A stretch of DNA of 24,557 nt from CAZCGA01 sp964498075 (GTDB lineage Bacteria > Desulfobacterota > Binatia > HRBIN30): the NCBI GenBank assembly GCA_964498075.1, contig CAZCGA010000101.1, forward strand, positions 1 to 24,557, read 5' to 3'. A program made the position numbers and the translations under genes. Shown here in pieces: positions 15,112 to 23,225 of the stretch (positions are counted from its first letter, which is position 1; each line of letters starts with the position of its first letter). The notes below the pieces were generated by a model that saw only the letters and a list, made by a program, of their open reading frames with translations, ran no database searches and was not told the DNA's origin.

Positions 15112-15323
15112 TGGCGGAGTTCGGCAAGCTACTCATCCTCCTCGGCGCCTTGCTCGCCGGGCTAGGGTTATTCCTGACCTATGCCGCTAAAATCGCCTGG
15201 CTCGGCAAGCTGCCCGGGGACATCTATTACAAGAGCGATCACCTGACCTTCTATTTTCCACTCGGCATCTGCGTGCTGATCAGCATCGCGCTGAGCCTGC
15301 TCTTCTATCTCCTCCGGCGCTGA
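15111..15323 (+). CDS. DUF2905 family small membrane protein
   Basis: The protein has 70 residues. It begins MAEFGKLLILLGALLAGLGL, then KLPGDIYYKSDHLTFYFPLG, then a second membrane helix: the complete DUF2905 pattern of two helices around a central LPGDI motif. Its role is unknown; in many genomes it lies directly after ruvB. The ATG at 15111 shares its first base with the ruvB stop (TGATG), so it is probably translated by coupling. An in-frame TTG at 15108 is less likely. It is the last gene of the ruv run. Confidence 0.9.
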   Translation: MAEFGKLLILLGALLAGLGLFLTYAAKIAWLGKLPGDIYYKSDHLTFYFPLGICVLISIALSLLFYLLRR

Positions 15324-15371
15324 CCGCTGAGGCGACACAGGTTCGTCAGTTTCGAGACGATTGACCGCTTG

Positions 15372-15398
15372 GTGACGCCGCCGCGGCGGAGTGGTCAC
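15372..15398 (+). terminator. GC-rich hairpin after the ruv operon
   Basis: The 12-base palindrome CCGCCGCGGCGG (15378-15389) is flanked by GTGAC at 15372 and GTCAC at 15394, forming a nested stem about 50 bases past the DUF2905 stop. No T-run follows. Apart from this and the sigma54-like site, bases 15324-15562 hold nothing recognisable. Confidence 0.4.
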
Positions 15399-15528
15399 TG
15401 CGGATTCCTGCTTCGCGTACGGCGGCTTCCGTCGTGGAACCGTCGACCCACCGTCGAGCTGTAACCCTATGAGGTCAATCCGGGCGGCGCGGCCAGGTGA
15501 TTGTTCACGGCTCACCATCGAAAACTGG

Positions 15529-15545
15529 TGGCACGCACAGTGCTT
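15529..15545 (+). promoter_or_regulatory. sigma54-like -24/-12 promoter match
   Basis: TGGCACG at 15529-15535, four bases, then GTGCT: the GG (15530-15531) and GC (15542-15543) doublets are exactly ten bases apart, and one core position (T to G) differs from the TGGCACG-N4-TTGCW consensus. The start of transcription would be near 15555, only about eight bases before the kinase ATG at 15563, which is short. No activator gene is seen here. Confidence 0.35.
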
Positions 15546-15562
15546 TGCTGGAGAGCATTGTC

Positions 15563-16879
15563 ATGACTGCTGTCAGCGTCGCAACCGAGTTCCGCGAAGA
15601 TACCGCTGAACGAACCTCCGCCTATCCCATCGGCAGGTTGAGCCCCGCCCAATCCGTTCTGCTGCTGCGCTGGGTGTTGATCGTCGCCACGTCGTACCTG
15701 GTCATCTTCAGCCGGCCGCTCGACCAGAACCCGGCGAGCGCGGCGCTGTTCGTGGCGCTGTACTTCACCTCGAACGTCGTCCTCACCGAGATCCTGCCGC
15801 GCTTCCGTTCCGAGTCCGCCTTCAACGTCAGCGTGGTGCTGCTGGATGTCGTCATGGTCAGCACCGGACTGGCACTGACCCGCGGCGCGTCGAGTGATTT
15901 CTTCGTGGTCTATTTCCTGGTGCTGTTCCTCAGCGCGCTCACGGAACGCCTGGGGTTGGTGGTCGGTGCCGCGTTGCTCCTGGGGGCTGCGCATCTGTTC
16001 AACGAGTCACGCCTGGTCAGCGGCGTCCAGCTGATGCAGCCGGCGTACATCCTGCGGGTACCGTTTCTGTTCGTCGTCGCGATGTTCTTCGGCCACCTGG
16101 TAGCCGACGTGCGCCGCCGCCAGCATGAGGCGGATGAGACCCGCGCCCGCGCCCGCCGGATGGAGTTCCTGTCGGGGGTCAGTCACGACCTCAAGAACCC
16201 TCTCGGCGTCATCCAGTCGCTGGCGACGCTGCTGCTCGACGGCGACGACGGGACCCTGAACGAGCAACAAACCGACCTGGTGCGCCGCATCCATGCGAGT
16301 ACGCGGCACGTGATCACCTTGGCGCTGAACCTCATTGACGCGGCACGCATCGATGCGGGAAAGCTTGTCCTACAGCCCACCGCTGTGCAGGCGGCAGATC
16401 TCGTCGAGGACGCCTTGGTACTGGCGCGGAGTGCCGCCGAGCTCAAGGGAGTCACCCTGCAGAGCAGCGTCGATTCCGATGTGTCGACAACCTACCTCGA
16501 CGCGGTGCAGATGGAGCGCGTGATCTCCAACCTCGTGGGCAACGCCATCAAGTTCACCCCACCAGGCGGGATGGTGCAGGTCGCCGTGCACCGCGAGCCG
16601 AGACACGTCGTCATCTCCGTTCAGGACGACGGCCCCGGCATCCCGGCGAACGCCCTCTCCATGGTCTTCGAAAAGTATCGCCGCCAGGCACGCGGGGGTG
16701 CTACCGACGGGTCCGGACTCGGGCTGTTCATCGTCAAGGCTATCGTCGAGGCCCATGGCGGGACGGTGCAAATCTCCAGCAGCGTGGGCGTGGGCACCAC
16801 CGTCACCGTACGGCTACCGACGGTCGAGCCGGATCTCCTTCGCCGCCCGTCACCGCACGGCCGCGCGGCCGACAAGTAG
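15563..16879 (+). CDS. Membrane-bound sensor histidine kinase (orphan)
   Basis: The protein has 438 residues. Residues 30-183 form about five or six transmembrane helices with no large extracellular sensor, so the signal is probably membrane-borne. A dimerisation/HisKA domain follows with the phospho-acceptor H208 in SGVSHDLKNPLG. The HATPase_c domain has the N box NLVGNAIKF (323-331), G1 DDGPGIP near 355, and G2 GSGLGLFIV near 384. It should phosphorylate itself and pass the phosphate to a response regulator; none is encoded in this window. The ATG at 15563 is preferred to an in-frame start 22 codons upstream, with GGAGAG at 15550-15555. It converges with the first glycosyltransferase, 15 bases away. 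Confidence 0.93.
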   Translation: MTAVSVATEFREDTAERTSAYPIGRLSPAQSVLLLRWVLIVATSYLVIFSRPLDQNPASAALFVALYFTSNVVLTEILPRFRSESAFNVSVVLLDVVMVSTGLALTRGASSDFFVVYFLVLFLSALTERLGLVVGAALLLGAAHLFNESRLVSGVQLMQPAYILRVPFLFVVAMFFGHLVADVRRRQHEADETRARARRMEFLSGVSHDLKNPLGVIQSLATLLLDGDDGTLNEQQTDLVRRIHASTRHVITLALNLIDAARIDAGKLVLQPTAVQAADLVEDALVLARSAAELKGVTLQSSVDSDVSTTYLDAVQMERVISNLVGNAIKFTPPGGMVQVAVHREPRHVVISVQDDGPGIPANALSMVFEKYRRQARGGATDGSGLGLFIVKAIVEAHGGTVQISSSVGVGTTVTVRLPTVEPDLLRRPSPHGRAADK

Positions 16880-16894
16880 CCCTCGCTCTCCCGT

Positions 16895-18016
16895 TCACGA
16901 ACCACCCAACACTCGGCCGAGGATCGCCTCCAGCTCACGTGTCAGCCGCTGCACGTCGAAGCGCTCCGCGACGTCGCTTCGGGCGGCGGCGCCAAGGGCG
17001 CGACCCAACGCCGAGTCCGTCAGCAGGCGCCGCAGCGCTGTTGCCAGGCCGGCCGCGTCGCCCGTGGGGACCAGCAAAGCCGTCCGCTCGTGAGTGAGGA
17101 TGTCGGGCACCCCGCCGCCGTCGTAGGCGACGATCGGCAGGCCGGCAGCGGCGGCCTCGATCAGGATGCGGCCGAACGGTTCGTCGGTGCTGGCGTGGAC
17201 CAAGATGTCCAGCGCATGCAGCGCCGCGGCGATGTCTGATTGATGGCCGGCGAAGATCACCCGATCGCCGAGGCCACGCGCTCGGGCAACGGTGCGCAGC
17301 TCCCGCGCGTAAGCCGCCGCGTCGTTGAAAATGTCGCCGCCGAGGATCGCGAAGTGGAGGTCGTCGCAGTCCTTCAGGAGCGTCTCGGCCACCGCCAATA
17401 CGTCGCGTTGCCCTTTCCACGGCTGCAAGCGGGCCACCTGGCCGACGACGGTTGCACCCGGGGGCACACCCCAGGCGGCGCGCAGCCGCCTGGCAGCGGC
17501 ACCGCGATCACCGGCGAAGTCGTCGAGTCGGACTCCTTGCGGAAGGATGCAGACCTTCTCCGTGCACGGCAGCGGCGCCGCCACGGCAAGCGAAATGGCC
17601 ACCGCGGCCGTGCACGTGCGACACATGCTGCGCACGTACGCGCCGCGCGGGAGGATGTCGTGGACATGCCACACCAGCGGCCGGCGGGTGAGGCGCGCCG
17701 CGAGCGCGGCGTAGAAGCTTGCGCGCATCGTGTTCGAGTAGACCAGATCGATGTGGTGGTCACGAATGAGGTGTGCCAGCGCGGCGGTTCCGCGCAGCAG
17801 GCGGACGCCGGCGGTCGGCTCCCATCGCAGGCGAGCCAACGGCACTTCGTGCACGCCGACCCCGAGGCCACGCGCGGCGTCCGCGAGCTGACCGGGCTGG
17901 GTTGCCAGATACGGGGTGAACTGATTCCGGTCGAGCAGCTCGAGCGACAGCAACAAGCCGACTTCAGCGCCGCCGAGGGCAGGGGCGTGGTCGACAAACA
18001 GGATCCGGCACGGCAT
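16895..18016 (-). CDS. GT4-family glycosyltransferase
   Basis: The protein has 373 residues with the two Rossmann domains of GT-B enzymes. The N-terminal part has the GGAEV loop (residues 15-19) that contacts the acceptor and phosphate. The C-terminal part has a KGQ-D core after VGQVARLQPW and an E-x7-E motif, EPFGRILIE, for the nucleotide-sugar donor. It should add a sugar to a lipid-linked polysaccharide intermediate at the cytoplasmic membrane; the sugar is unknown. Its start codon lies eight bases after a TAGTGT -10 candidate, next to an 18-bp palindrome, and no ribosome-binding site is obvious. It diverges from the next glycosyltransferase, so the pair probably shares control. Confidence 0.93.
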   Translation of the reverse strand: MPCRILFVDHAPALGGAEVGLLLSLELLDRNQFTPYLATQPGQLADAARGLGVGVHEVPLARLRWEPTAGVRLLRGTAALAHLIRDHHIDLVYSNTMRASFYAALAARLTRRPLVWHVHDILPRGAYVRSMCRTCTAAVAISLAVAAPLPCTEKVCILPQGVRLDDFAGDRGAAARRLRAAWGVPPGATVVGQVARLQPWKGQRDVLAVAETLLKDCDDLHFAILGGDIFNDAAAYARELRTVARARGLGDRVIFAGHQSDIAAALHALDILVHASTDEPFGRILIEAAAAGLPIVAYDGGGVPDILTHERTALLVPTGDAAGLATALRRLLTDSALGRALGAAARSDVAERFDVQRLTRELEAILGRVLGGS

Positions 18017-18024
18017 GGCGGGCT

Positions 18025-18030
18025 ACACTA
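18025..18030 (-). promoter_or_regulatory. -10 candidate for the leftward glycosyltransferase
   Basis: TAGTGT on the minus strand ends eight bases before the ATG at 18016. The same hexamer serves as the -10 of the tRNA-Gly promoter at 24455. No good -35 is visible; the 18-bp palindrome occupies the expected spacer, so an activator may be needed. Confidence 0.35.
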
Positions 18031-18032
18031 CC

Positions 18033-18050
18033 ACGGTGCGGCCGCACCGT
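18033..18050. promoter_or_regulatory. Perfect 18-bp palindrome between divergent glycosyltransferase genes
   Basis: ACGGTGCGGCCGCACCGT is its own reverse complement, with no central spacer. It lies 17 bases before one gene's start and about 109 before the other's. It could be a binding site for a dimeric regulator of both genes, or a structure-forming element. No regulator gene is adjacent. Confidence 0.55.
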
Positions 18051-18158
18051 CCCAGGCAACGCCCGCTTCCGGCCGCTCTGGAAGCGACCCGCGGATGCAG
18101 ATAAGAAGGCGGCCAGCTGTGCACGGATCGCAGTTGAAAACGGAGTGTGCGCGCCGCC

Positions 18159-19304
18159 ATGAGGATCATCTACTCCTTCGGCAACAAGTTTGCCGGACAC
18201 GGCCTGGGCACCACGGCCTATCACGATGTCCGCGCCCTGTGTCGACACGACCTCCTGCAGCGCCTGCTCTGCGGGTCCTTCTCACCGACCGATATCCCTG
18301 CCGCCCAGATTCGTACCTTCGGGCTGCCCGATCGAGTGCTTCGCAAGCTGGCGGTGTACGATCCCAGCGGCTGGGTCGCCCACGTGCAGAGTATCCTCTA
18401 CGACCTGTGGGCGTGCCGGCGACTGGAAGCGGCAACGGTCTTCCACGTGTGGAGCCGCTACGGCTTGTCCTCGCTGCGCCGGGCGCGGGCGAAGGGGTTG
18501 CTGACGATCGTCGAGTGCGGTGAGACGCACCCGCGGCACTGGCAGCAAGTGCTCGTCGATGAACACGCACGCTGGGGCGCGCCGTTGCACCGGCTGGAGG
18601 CGGCGCTGCGCCGCCAGATCGCCGAGTTCGACGCGGCGGATTACGTCATCGTCAACAACCCCGCGGCGCGCGACACGTTCATCGCTCACGGCATACCCCC
18701 GGAGAAGTGTGTCGCCTTGCCTGGACGTGGCGTCGACACCCGCAAGTTCGTGCCCGCCGCCGACACGCCGCGCAGCGGATTTCGCGTCCTGTTCGTCGGC
18801 GAGGTGTACCTCAGCAAAGGGATTCCCTATCTGCTGGAAGCCTTCCGACGTACGCGGTGGCACGACGCGGAGCTCTGGCTGGTTGGGCGCGTCCATCCGG
18901 AGATGCGGCCGATCCTACGGCGCTACGATGACGTCCCAGGCATCCGCACCTTCGGCCACGTCGTCGATCCGCTCGCGATCTTCCAGCAGGCGGACTGCTT
19001 CGTTCTGCCGACGCTGGTGGATGCCAGCCCGAAGGTGTCCTACGAGGCCTTGGCGTGCGGCCTGCCGGTGATCATCACGCCCGAGGCCGGCTCGGTGGTG
19101 CGTGATGGGGTCGAGGGCTTCGTCGTACCGGCGCGCGACATCGATGCCCTGGCCACCCGCCTGGAACAGCTGCGCACCGACGACCAGTTGCGCCAGACGC
19201 TGAGGATCGCCGCGCGCCGGCGTGCCGAAGCCTTCTCCTGGGAGGCCTACGGCGAGGAGTTCGTTGCCACGCTGAAGCGCCTGCGAAGAGAAGCCCCAGA
19301 TTGA
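18159..19304 (+). CDS. GT4-family glycosyltransferase (D-x7-E variant)
   Basis: The protein has 381 residues in GT-B form: RIIYSFGNKFAGHGLGTTAY at the start, a middle linker, then VLFVGEVYLSKGIPYLLEAF, with the K-G-I/P core of the donor domain. The usual E-x7-E donor motif is DASPKVSYE here, with aspartate in the first position. It should add a sugar to a lipid-linked intermediate. The ATG at 18159 follows GGAG (18142-18145) at a somewhat long distance; an in-frame start four codons upstream is less likely. The stop is ten bases from the opposing flippase stop. Its divergent partner is the previous glycosyltransferase. Confidence 0.9.
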   Translation: MRIIYSFGNKFAGHGLGTTAYHDVRALCRHDLLQRLLCGSFSPTDIPAAQIRTFGLPDRVLRKLAVYDPSGWVAHVQSILYDLWACRRLEAATVFHVWSRYGLSSLRRARAKGLLTIVECGETHPRHWQQVLVDEHARWGAPLHRLEAALRRQIAEFDAADYVIVNNPAARDTFIAHGIPPEKCVALPGRGVDTRKFVPAADTPRSGFRVLFVGEVYLSKGIPYLLEAFRRTRWHDAELWLVGRVHPEMRPILRRYDDVPGIRTFGHVVDPLAIFQQADCFVLPTLVDASPKVSYEALACGLPVIITPEAGSVVRDGVEGFVVPARDIDALATRLEQLRTDDQLRQTLRIAARRRAEAFSWEAYGEEFVATLKRLRREAPD

Positions 19305-19314
19305 GACGATTGCA

Positions 19315-20799
19315 TCACTCTCGCTTCAGGTTCTCCCACGCCCAGCGCAGCCCCTGCAAGGCCCTCCTCCGTTCGGTCGCCACCAGTAGGCCAAGGTACA
19401 GCCCGGCAAAGACCGCCAACTTTCCCGTCGCCATCATCCACGCTCCCGGCACGTGCCAGGCGGCCTCGAACATCAGCCCACCGCACCACCCCGACGCGAC
19501 GGCCACTACCGGCCAGAACGCGACACGGAAGAGCGAGAAATCCACCTTTCGTCGGACGTACCTGTAGACGACGGCCGCACCGACCAATGCCATGCCGTCG
19601 GCGGCCAGCGCCACGCCGTTGATGCTCCATAGTCGCGCCCCCACTATGACCGCCGGGATGAAGAACGCCGCGCGCGCCGCCGTCACGCGCTGCACCTGAT
19701 CGGGACGGCCGGTCGCGAAGAGCAGGTTGCTGCCGAGCAGCACCCACGCATCGAGCAACGTGTAGATCAGCATCAGGCGGAAGGTGAACAGCATCGGCAT
19801 CCACTGCGTGCCGATCACCAACTCGATGAACTCCGGCATGACCAGGGCGAACGCGCCGCTGACGAGAAACGCCAGGCGGACGATGACGTAGCCGGCGCGG
19901 TAGAACACCTGCGACAGGCGCAGGCGGTCGGCCTGCAGACGCGCAAACACGGCGGCGAGAACGTCGACCAGCGGATTCATCACCGCGCGCCGCGGATAGT
20001 GCGCGAACTCGTAAGCGCGTGAGTAGTACCCCAGCCGGGCCGGACCCAACACCGTGCCGATCCAGAAGTCGTCGAAACGATTCACTACGAACCCGAGATT
20101 GTTGGAGACCCAGCTCGGCTTGCCGTAGTCCCAGAACCAGCGCACCGTGGTGCGATCCCAGCCCAGACGTGGCGACCAGCGACGGAACACGAGCCAGCTC
20201 ATGGCGCAGCGCGCCAGCATGCCGCTGAACCGCTCGGCGGTGAGCGCCCACACGCCCCAGCCGTTCCACGCGAGGAGAGGAGCCGTGACGAACATGGCGA
20301 CGGACGCGGCGACGTCGAGCCACGCCAACCGGCCGAAGGCGAGCTCCGTACTCAGCAGCGTCTCCTGCACGCCGCTGAGCCCACAGACGACCTCAGCGGC
20401 CACCAGCGCCACCACCACCCAGCTCAGCAGCGGCATGGCCGGGTAGAGCCAGCCCAGCAGCGGCGCCGCCGCGACTAGCAGGATCGACGAAACGACAAGG
20501 GTGGCGCTGCGCAGCGCGAAGTAGGTGCGCCGCACCGTCTCGCCGGCATCCTGACGATGGATGAGCGCCGCATCGAGCCCGAACGAGCGCAGCTGCGTCG
20601 CCAGCATGACGTAGAACATCGCCAGCGTCACCACACCGAAGTGTTCTGGAAGCAGCAGGCGCGCCAACAACACCGCGCGGATGAAGCCCAGCGTCAGAGT
20701 CACCGCGGCCGCCGCTGCACTGTAGGCCGAGCCGCGCACGGCTTGGACGGCGATGCGCCGGGTCTCCGGCTCGTTCGTGTTGTCTAGGTCCCGTTGCAT
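19315..20799 (-). CDS. Wzx/MOP-type polysaccharide flippase
   Basis: The protein has 494 residues and about 12-14 hydrophobic helices. It opens with a short hydrophilic part and GSAYSAAAAAVTLTLGFIRA, then LARLLLPEHFGVVTLAMFYV, the usual helix pair with L-x-P-E-x-F-G of the polysaccharide-export MOP family. Family members move undecaprenyl-linked oligosaccharide across the inner membrane. It sits between three glycosyltransferase genes and a sugar-phosphate transferase, which supports a surface-polysaccharide role. The start at 20799 has a GAGAG ribosome-binding sequence about four bases upstream. It overlaps no neighbour; the divergent glycosyltransferase starts 63 bases away. Confidence 0.92.
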   Translation of the reverse strand: MQRDLDNTNEPETRRIAVQAVRGSAYSAAAAAVTLTLGFIRAVLLARLLLPEHFGVVTLAMFYVMLATQLRSFGLDAALIHRQDAGETVRRTYFALRSATLVVSSILLVAAAPLLGWLYPAMPLLSWVVVALVAAEVVCGLSGVQETLLSTELAFGRLAWLDVAASVAMFVTAPLLAWNGWGVWALTAERFSGMLARCAMSWLVFRRWSPRLGWDRTTVRWFWDYGKPSWVSNNLGFVVNRFDDFWIGTVLGPARLGYYSRAYEFAHYPRRAVMNPLVDVLAAVFARLQADRLRLSQVFYRAGYVIVRLAFLVSGAFALVMPEFIELVIGTQWMPMLFTFRLMLIYTLLDAWVLLGSNLLFATGRPDQVQRVTAARAAFFIPAVIVGARLWSINGVALAADGMALVGAAVVYRYVRRKVDFSLFRVAFWPVVAVASGWCGGLMFEAAWHVPGAWMMATGKLAVFAGLYLGLLVATERRRALQGLRWAWENLKRE

Positions 20800-20822
20800 C
20801 GACTCTCGGCGTGCCGGCTCCT

Positions 20823-20850
20823 TTGCGCGGCGTCAGCCGTCACGTAGTAT
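20823..20850 (+). promoter_or_regulatory. Promoter candidate for the third glycosyltransferase
   Basis: TTGCGC (20823-20828), 16 bases, then TAGTAT (20845-20850), five of six matches at the -10. The start codon at 20863 lies 12 bases after the -10, so the leader would be about six bases or less. Confidence 0.4.
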
Positions 20851-20862
20851 CACGCGACGGCG

Positions 20863-21975
20863 ATGTCTTCCCAACTCCACGTGGTCCATGTGTACAAAGG
20901 GTACCCGCCCGTGCTCGGTGGCATCGAAGGGCACATCGATCTGCTCACGCGGCTGCTCACGGCACGCGGCGCGCGCGCGGAGGTGCTGTGCGTGCGGGAA
21001 GCTGGGACCGTAGCGGTTGAGGAACGCCACGGCGTCAACGTCCACCGCTGCACCAGCCTGGTCACCCTGGCGTCGGCGCCGCTGCCGCCGCTGCTGCCGT
21101 GGGCCCTGCGTCGGAGTCGGGCGGAGATCGTCCACTTGCATCTGCCGTGGCCGCCCGGCGAGGTGGCCTGGTTGCTGGGCGGGCGGCGGCGGCCGCTGAT
21201 CGTGACCGTGCATTGTGAAGCGGTGCGCCAAGCGCGTATCGCCAGCCTGCTCGCCCCGCTCACGCAACGCGTCCTGGGTGCGGCGAGTCGCATCCTGGTG
21301 ACCGGAGCGTTCATGCGTGAGGCCCCGTTCCTCGCGGCGCATCGCGGGCGCGTGCTGGTCGTGCCCCTCGGCGTCGACCTCGATCGCCTTCGCCCTGATC
21401 CCACCGTCCGCGACCCGCTCCCCGAGGTGGCGCATCCGCGCCTGCTCTTCGTCGGGCGGCTGCGCCACTACAAGGGGCTGGACGTGCTGGCCGCGGCCCT
21501 GGCGCGTCTGCCGCAGGCGCAGCTCGTGGTGGTGGGTGACGGTCCCGAACGTGACGCCTTCGAGGCGGCGCTGTGCGCCAATGGCTGCCGTGAGCGTGCG
21601 CACCTGCTCGGTGACGTCGACGATGAGCGCTTGCTGCGGCTGCTGCAGACCGCCGATGCCGCAGTCCTCCCCTCGACCTCGCGCGCCGAAGCCTTCGGCG
21701 TGGCGATCGCCGAGGCCCAGGCGTGCGGCGTGCCGGCGGTGACGACCGATGTCGGAACCGGTACGCAGCAGACCGTTGCGGATGGTGTGTCCGGCCGTGT
21801 GGTCCCGCCGAACAATGCGACTGCTTTGGCCGAGGGCTTGGCGTGGTGCCTCGATCCGCCCCACGCCGCGGCGCGCCGCGCGGCCGCACGCCAACATGCA
21901 GAAGCTCGCCTGTGCGCCCAACGCATGACCGATACGATCGTTGGGGTGTATGTGGAAGGCATGCGCGAACGGTGA
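20863..21975 (+). CDS. GT4-family glycosyltransferase
   Basis: The protein has 370 residues. The N-terminal Rossmann domain has VYKGYPPVLGGIEGHID, the G-G-I/E acceptor loop of GT4 enzymes. The C-terminal domain has LLFVGRLRHYKGLDVL, the R-x-x-x-K-G donor core, and EAFGVAIAE as the E-x7-E motif. It should transfer a sugar from a nucleotide donor, possibly mannose or glucose, to a lipid-linked chain; specificity cannot be read here. It has a short leader and no clear Shine-Dalgarno sequence. It is followed on the same strand by another glycosyltransferase after 96 bases. Confidence 0.94.
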   Translation: MSSQLHVVHVYKGYPPVLGGIEGHIDLLTRLLTARGARAEVLCVREAGTVAVEERHGVNVHRCTSLVTLASAPLPPLLPWALRRSRAEIVHLHLPWPPGEVAWLLGGRRRPLIVTVHCEAVRQARIASLLAPLTQRVLGAASRILVTGAFMREAPFLAAHRGRVLVVPLGVDLDRLRPDPTVRDPLPEVAHPRLLFVGRLRHYKGLDVLAAALARLPQAQLVVVGDGPERDAFEAALCANGCRERAHLLGDVDDERLLRLLQTADAAVLPSTSRAEAFGVAIAEAQACGVPAVTTDVGTGTQQTVADGVSGRVVPPNNATALAEGLAWCLDPPHAAARRAAARQHAEARLCAQRMTDTIVGVYVEGMRER

Positions 21976-22071
21976 GCCTCCGTAGCAGTTTGATCCCCCG
22001 CGCCAACAACCGCGGCGCGGCGAATCCCGTCGGCCGGGGTTGTACTATCGAGTCGACCTATCTTACTAACG

Positions 22072-23211
22072 GTGCATGCACTCTCGCGCCTGCGGACGCT
22101 GCCCGTGAACTTCTGTCTGGACGCGCGCACGGCGCACGATCACTTCCCCGGTGTCGGTCGCTACACCGTCAATCTCGCCCGCGCGCTCGTGCCCGGCCTC
22201 GATGCGTCCGAGACGCTCATCGTGCTGCGTGATCCGAGTCGGCCGTCACCCTGGGACCTCTCGACGCTCGGCGGCGCACGCCTGCGGCTGGTAGACATGG
22301 CGGTGTCTCCCTTCTCGGCGCACCAGCAGTGGGCGGTGCCGCGCCGGCTGCGCCAGCTCAACGTCGGCCTGTACCACAGCCCATACTACCTGATGCCGTT
22401 CCGTCCGGGAGTGGACGCGGTAGTGACCCTCCACGATCTGATCCCGCTGTGCTATCCGGGTTACTTCACGCGCTTGCAGCGACTGATCTTCGCGCTGACC
22501 GTTCGGCTGGCCGTCCGCGCCGCGCGCACTGTGATCGTCGACTCAGCGTCCACGGCTGCAGACGTGCAGCGGCTCCTGCGCGTTCCGGCGCAGCGGGTTG
22601 CGGTGATTCCGGCGGCGGCCGATCCTATCTTCAGCCCGCAGCCCGCGGACGCCGATGCGGCCGTTCGTGGTCACCTGCATCTCCCGCCGCGCTACGTTCT
22701 GTACGTCGGCTCGAACAAGCCGCACAAGAACTTGCCGCGGCTGGTCGAGGCATGGGCGCGTCTGCGGCCGCAAGCGGTGCCGCTGGTCATTGCGGGGTTG
22801 TGGGATGCGCGTTACCTGCAGGCGCGGCAGCGTGCCGAAGCGCTGCAGCTGGGAGACGCTGTGCGCTTCGCCGGCGCCGTGCGGGACGACGTCTTGCCGG
22901 CTCTCTATCGTGGCGCGACGTTGTTCGTCTTCCCATCGGAGTACGAAGGGTTCGGGCTTCCGGTGCTCGAAGCGATGGCCTGTGGCGCGCCCGTGGCGTG
23001 CTCGCGCGCCGCCAGCTTGCGGGAGGTCGCCGGCGAGGCGGCCGCGTATTTCGATCCGCTGGGAGTCGAGAGCATTGCCGACGCAATTGCCGGCCTCCTG
23101 GGCGATGATTCCGGCCGCGCCGAGCTGGCGCAGCGCGGGCTTGAACGCGCGGCCGGGTTCTCGTGGGACGAGACGGCGCGGCGGACGCTGCAGGTGTATC
23201 GCCGGCGCTGA
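22072..23211 (+). CDS. GT4-family glycosyltransferase (WbaZ/mannosyltransferase-like)
   Basis: The protein has up to 379 residues. It has FCLDARTA and GVGRYTVNLARAL near the N-terminus, YHSPYYLMP and LHDLIPLCYP in the middle, then VLYVGSNKPHKNLPRLVEAW and EGFGLPVLE as the E-x7-E motif, typical of O-antigen mannosyl- or rhamnosyltransferases of GT4. The start is unsure: GTG at 22072 or GTG at 22105, neither with a ribosome-binding site. The later one begins directly at the conserved N-terminal strand. A weak TTGTAC, 18 bases, TACTAA pair at 22040-22069 would favour the later start. The stop is 14 bases from that of the convergent WecA-like gene. Confidence 0.93.
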   Translation: MHALSRLRTLPVNFCLDARTAHDHFPGVGRYTVNLARALVPGLDASETLIVLRDPSRPSPWDLSTLGGARLRLVDMAVSPFSAHQQWAVPRRLRQLNVGLYHSPYYLMPFRPGVDAVVTLHDLIPLCYPGYFTRLQRLIFALTVRLAVRAARTVIVDSASTAADVQRLLRVPAQRVAVIPAAADPIFSPQPADADAAVRGHLHLPPRYVLYVGSNKPHKNLPRLVEAWARLRPQAVPLVIAGLWDARYLQARQRAEALQLGDAVRFAGAVRDDVLPALYRGATLFVFPSEYEGFGLPVLEAMACGAPVACSRAASLREVAGEAAAYFDPLGVESIADAIAGLLGDDSGRAELAQRGLERAAGFSWDETARRTLQVYRRR

Positions 23212-23225
23212 CCGAGCCGGGCGGT

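Noticed and set aside
15324..15562. A possible response-regulator gene to pair with the histidine kinase
   Set aside because: No frame of adequate length with receiver-domain motifs lies in this gap or beside the kinase.
17240..18523. A 427-residue plus-strand frame across the divergent glycosyltransferases
   Set aside because: It spans the intergenic promoter region and two genes with clear GT4 motifs and has no domain of its own.
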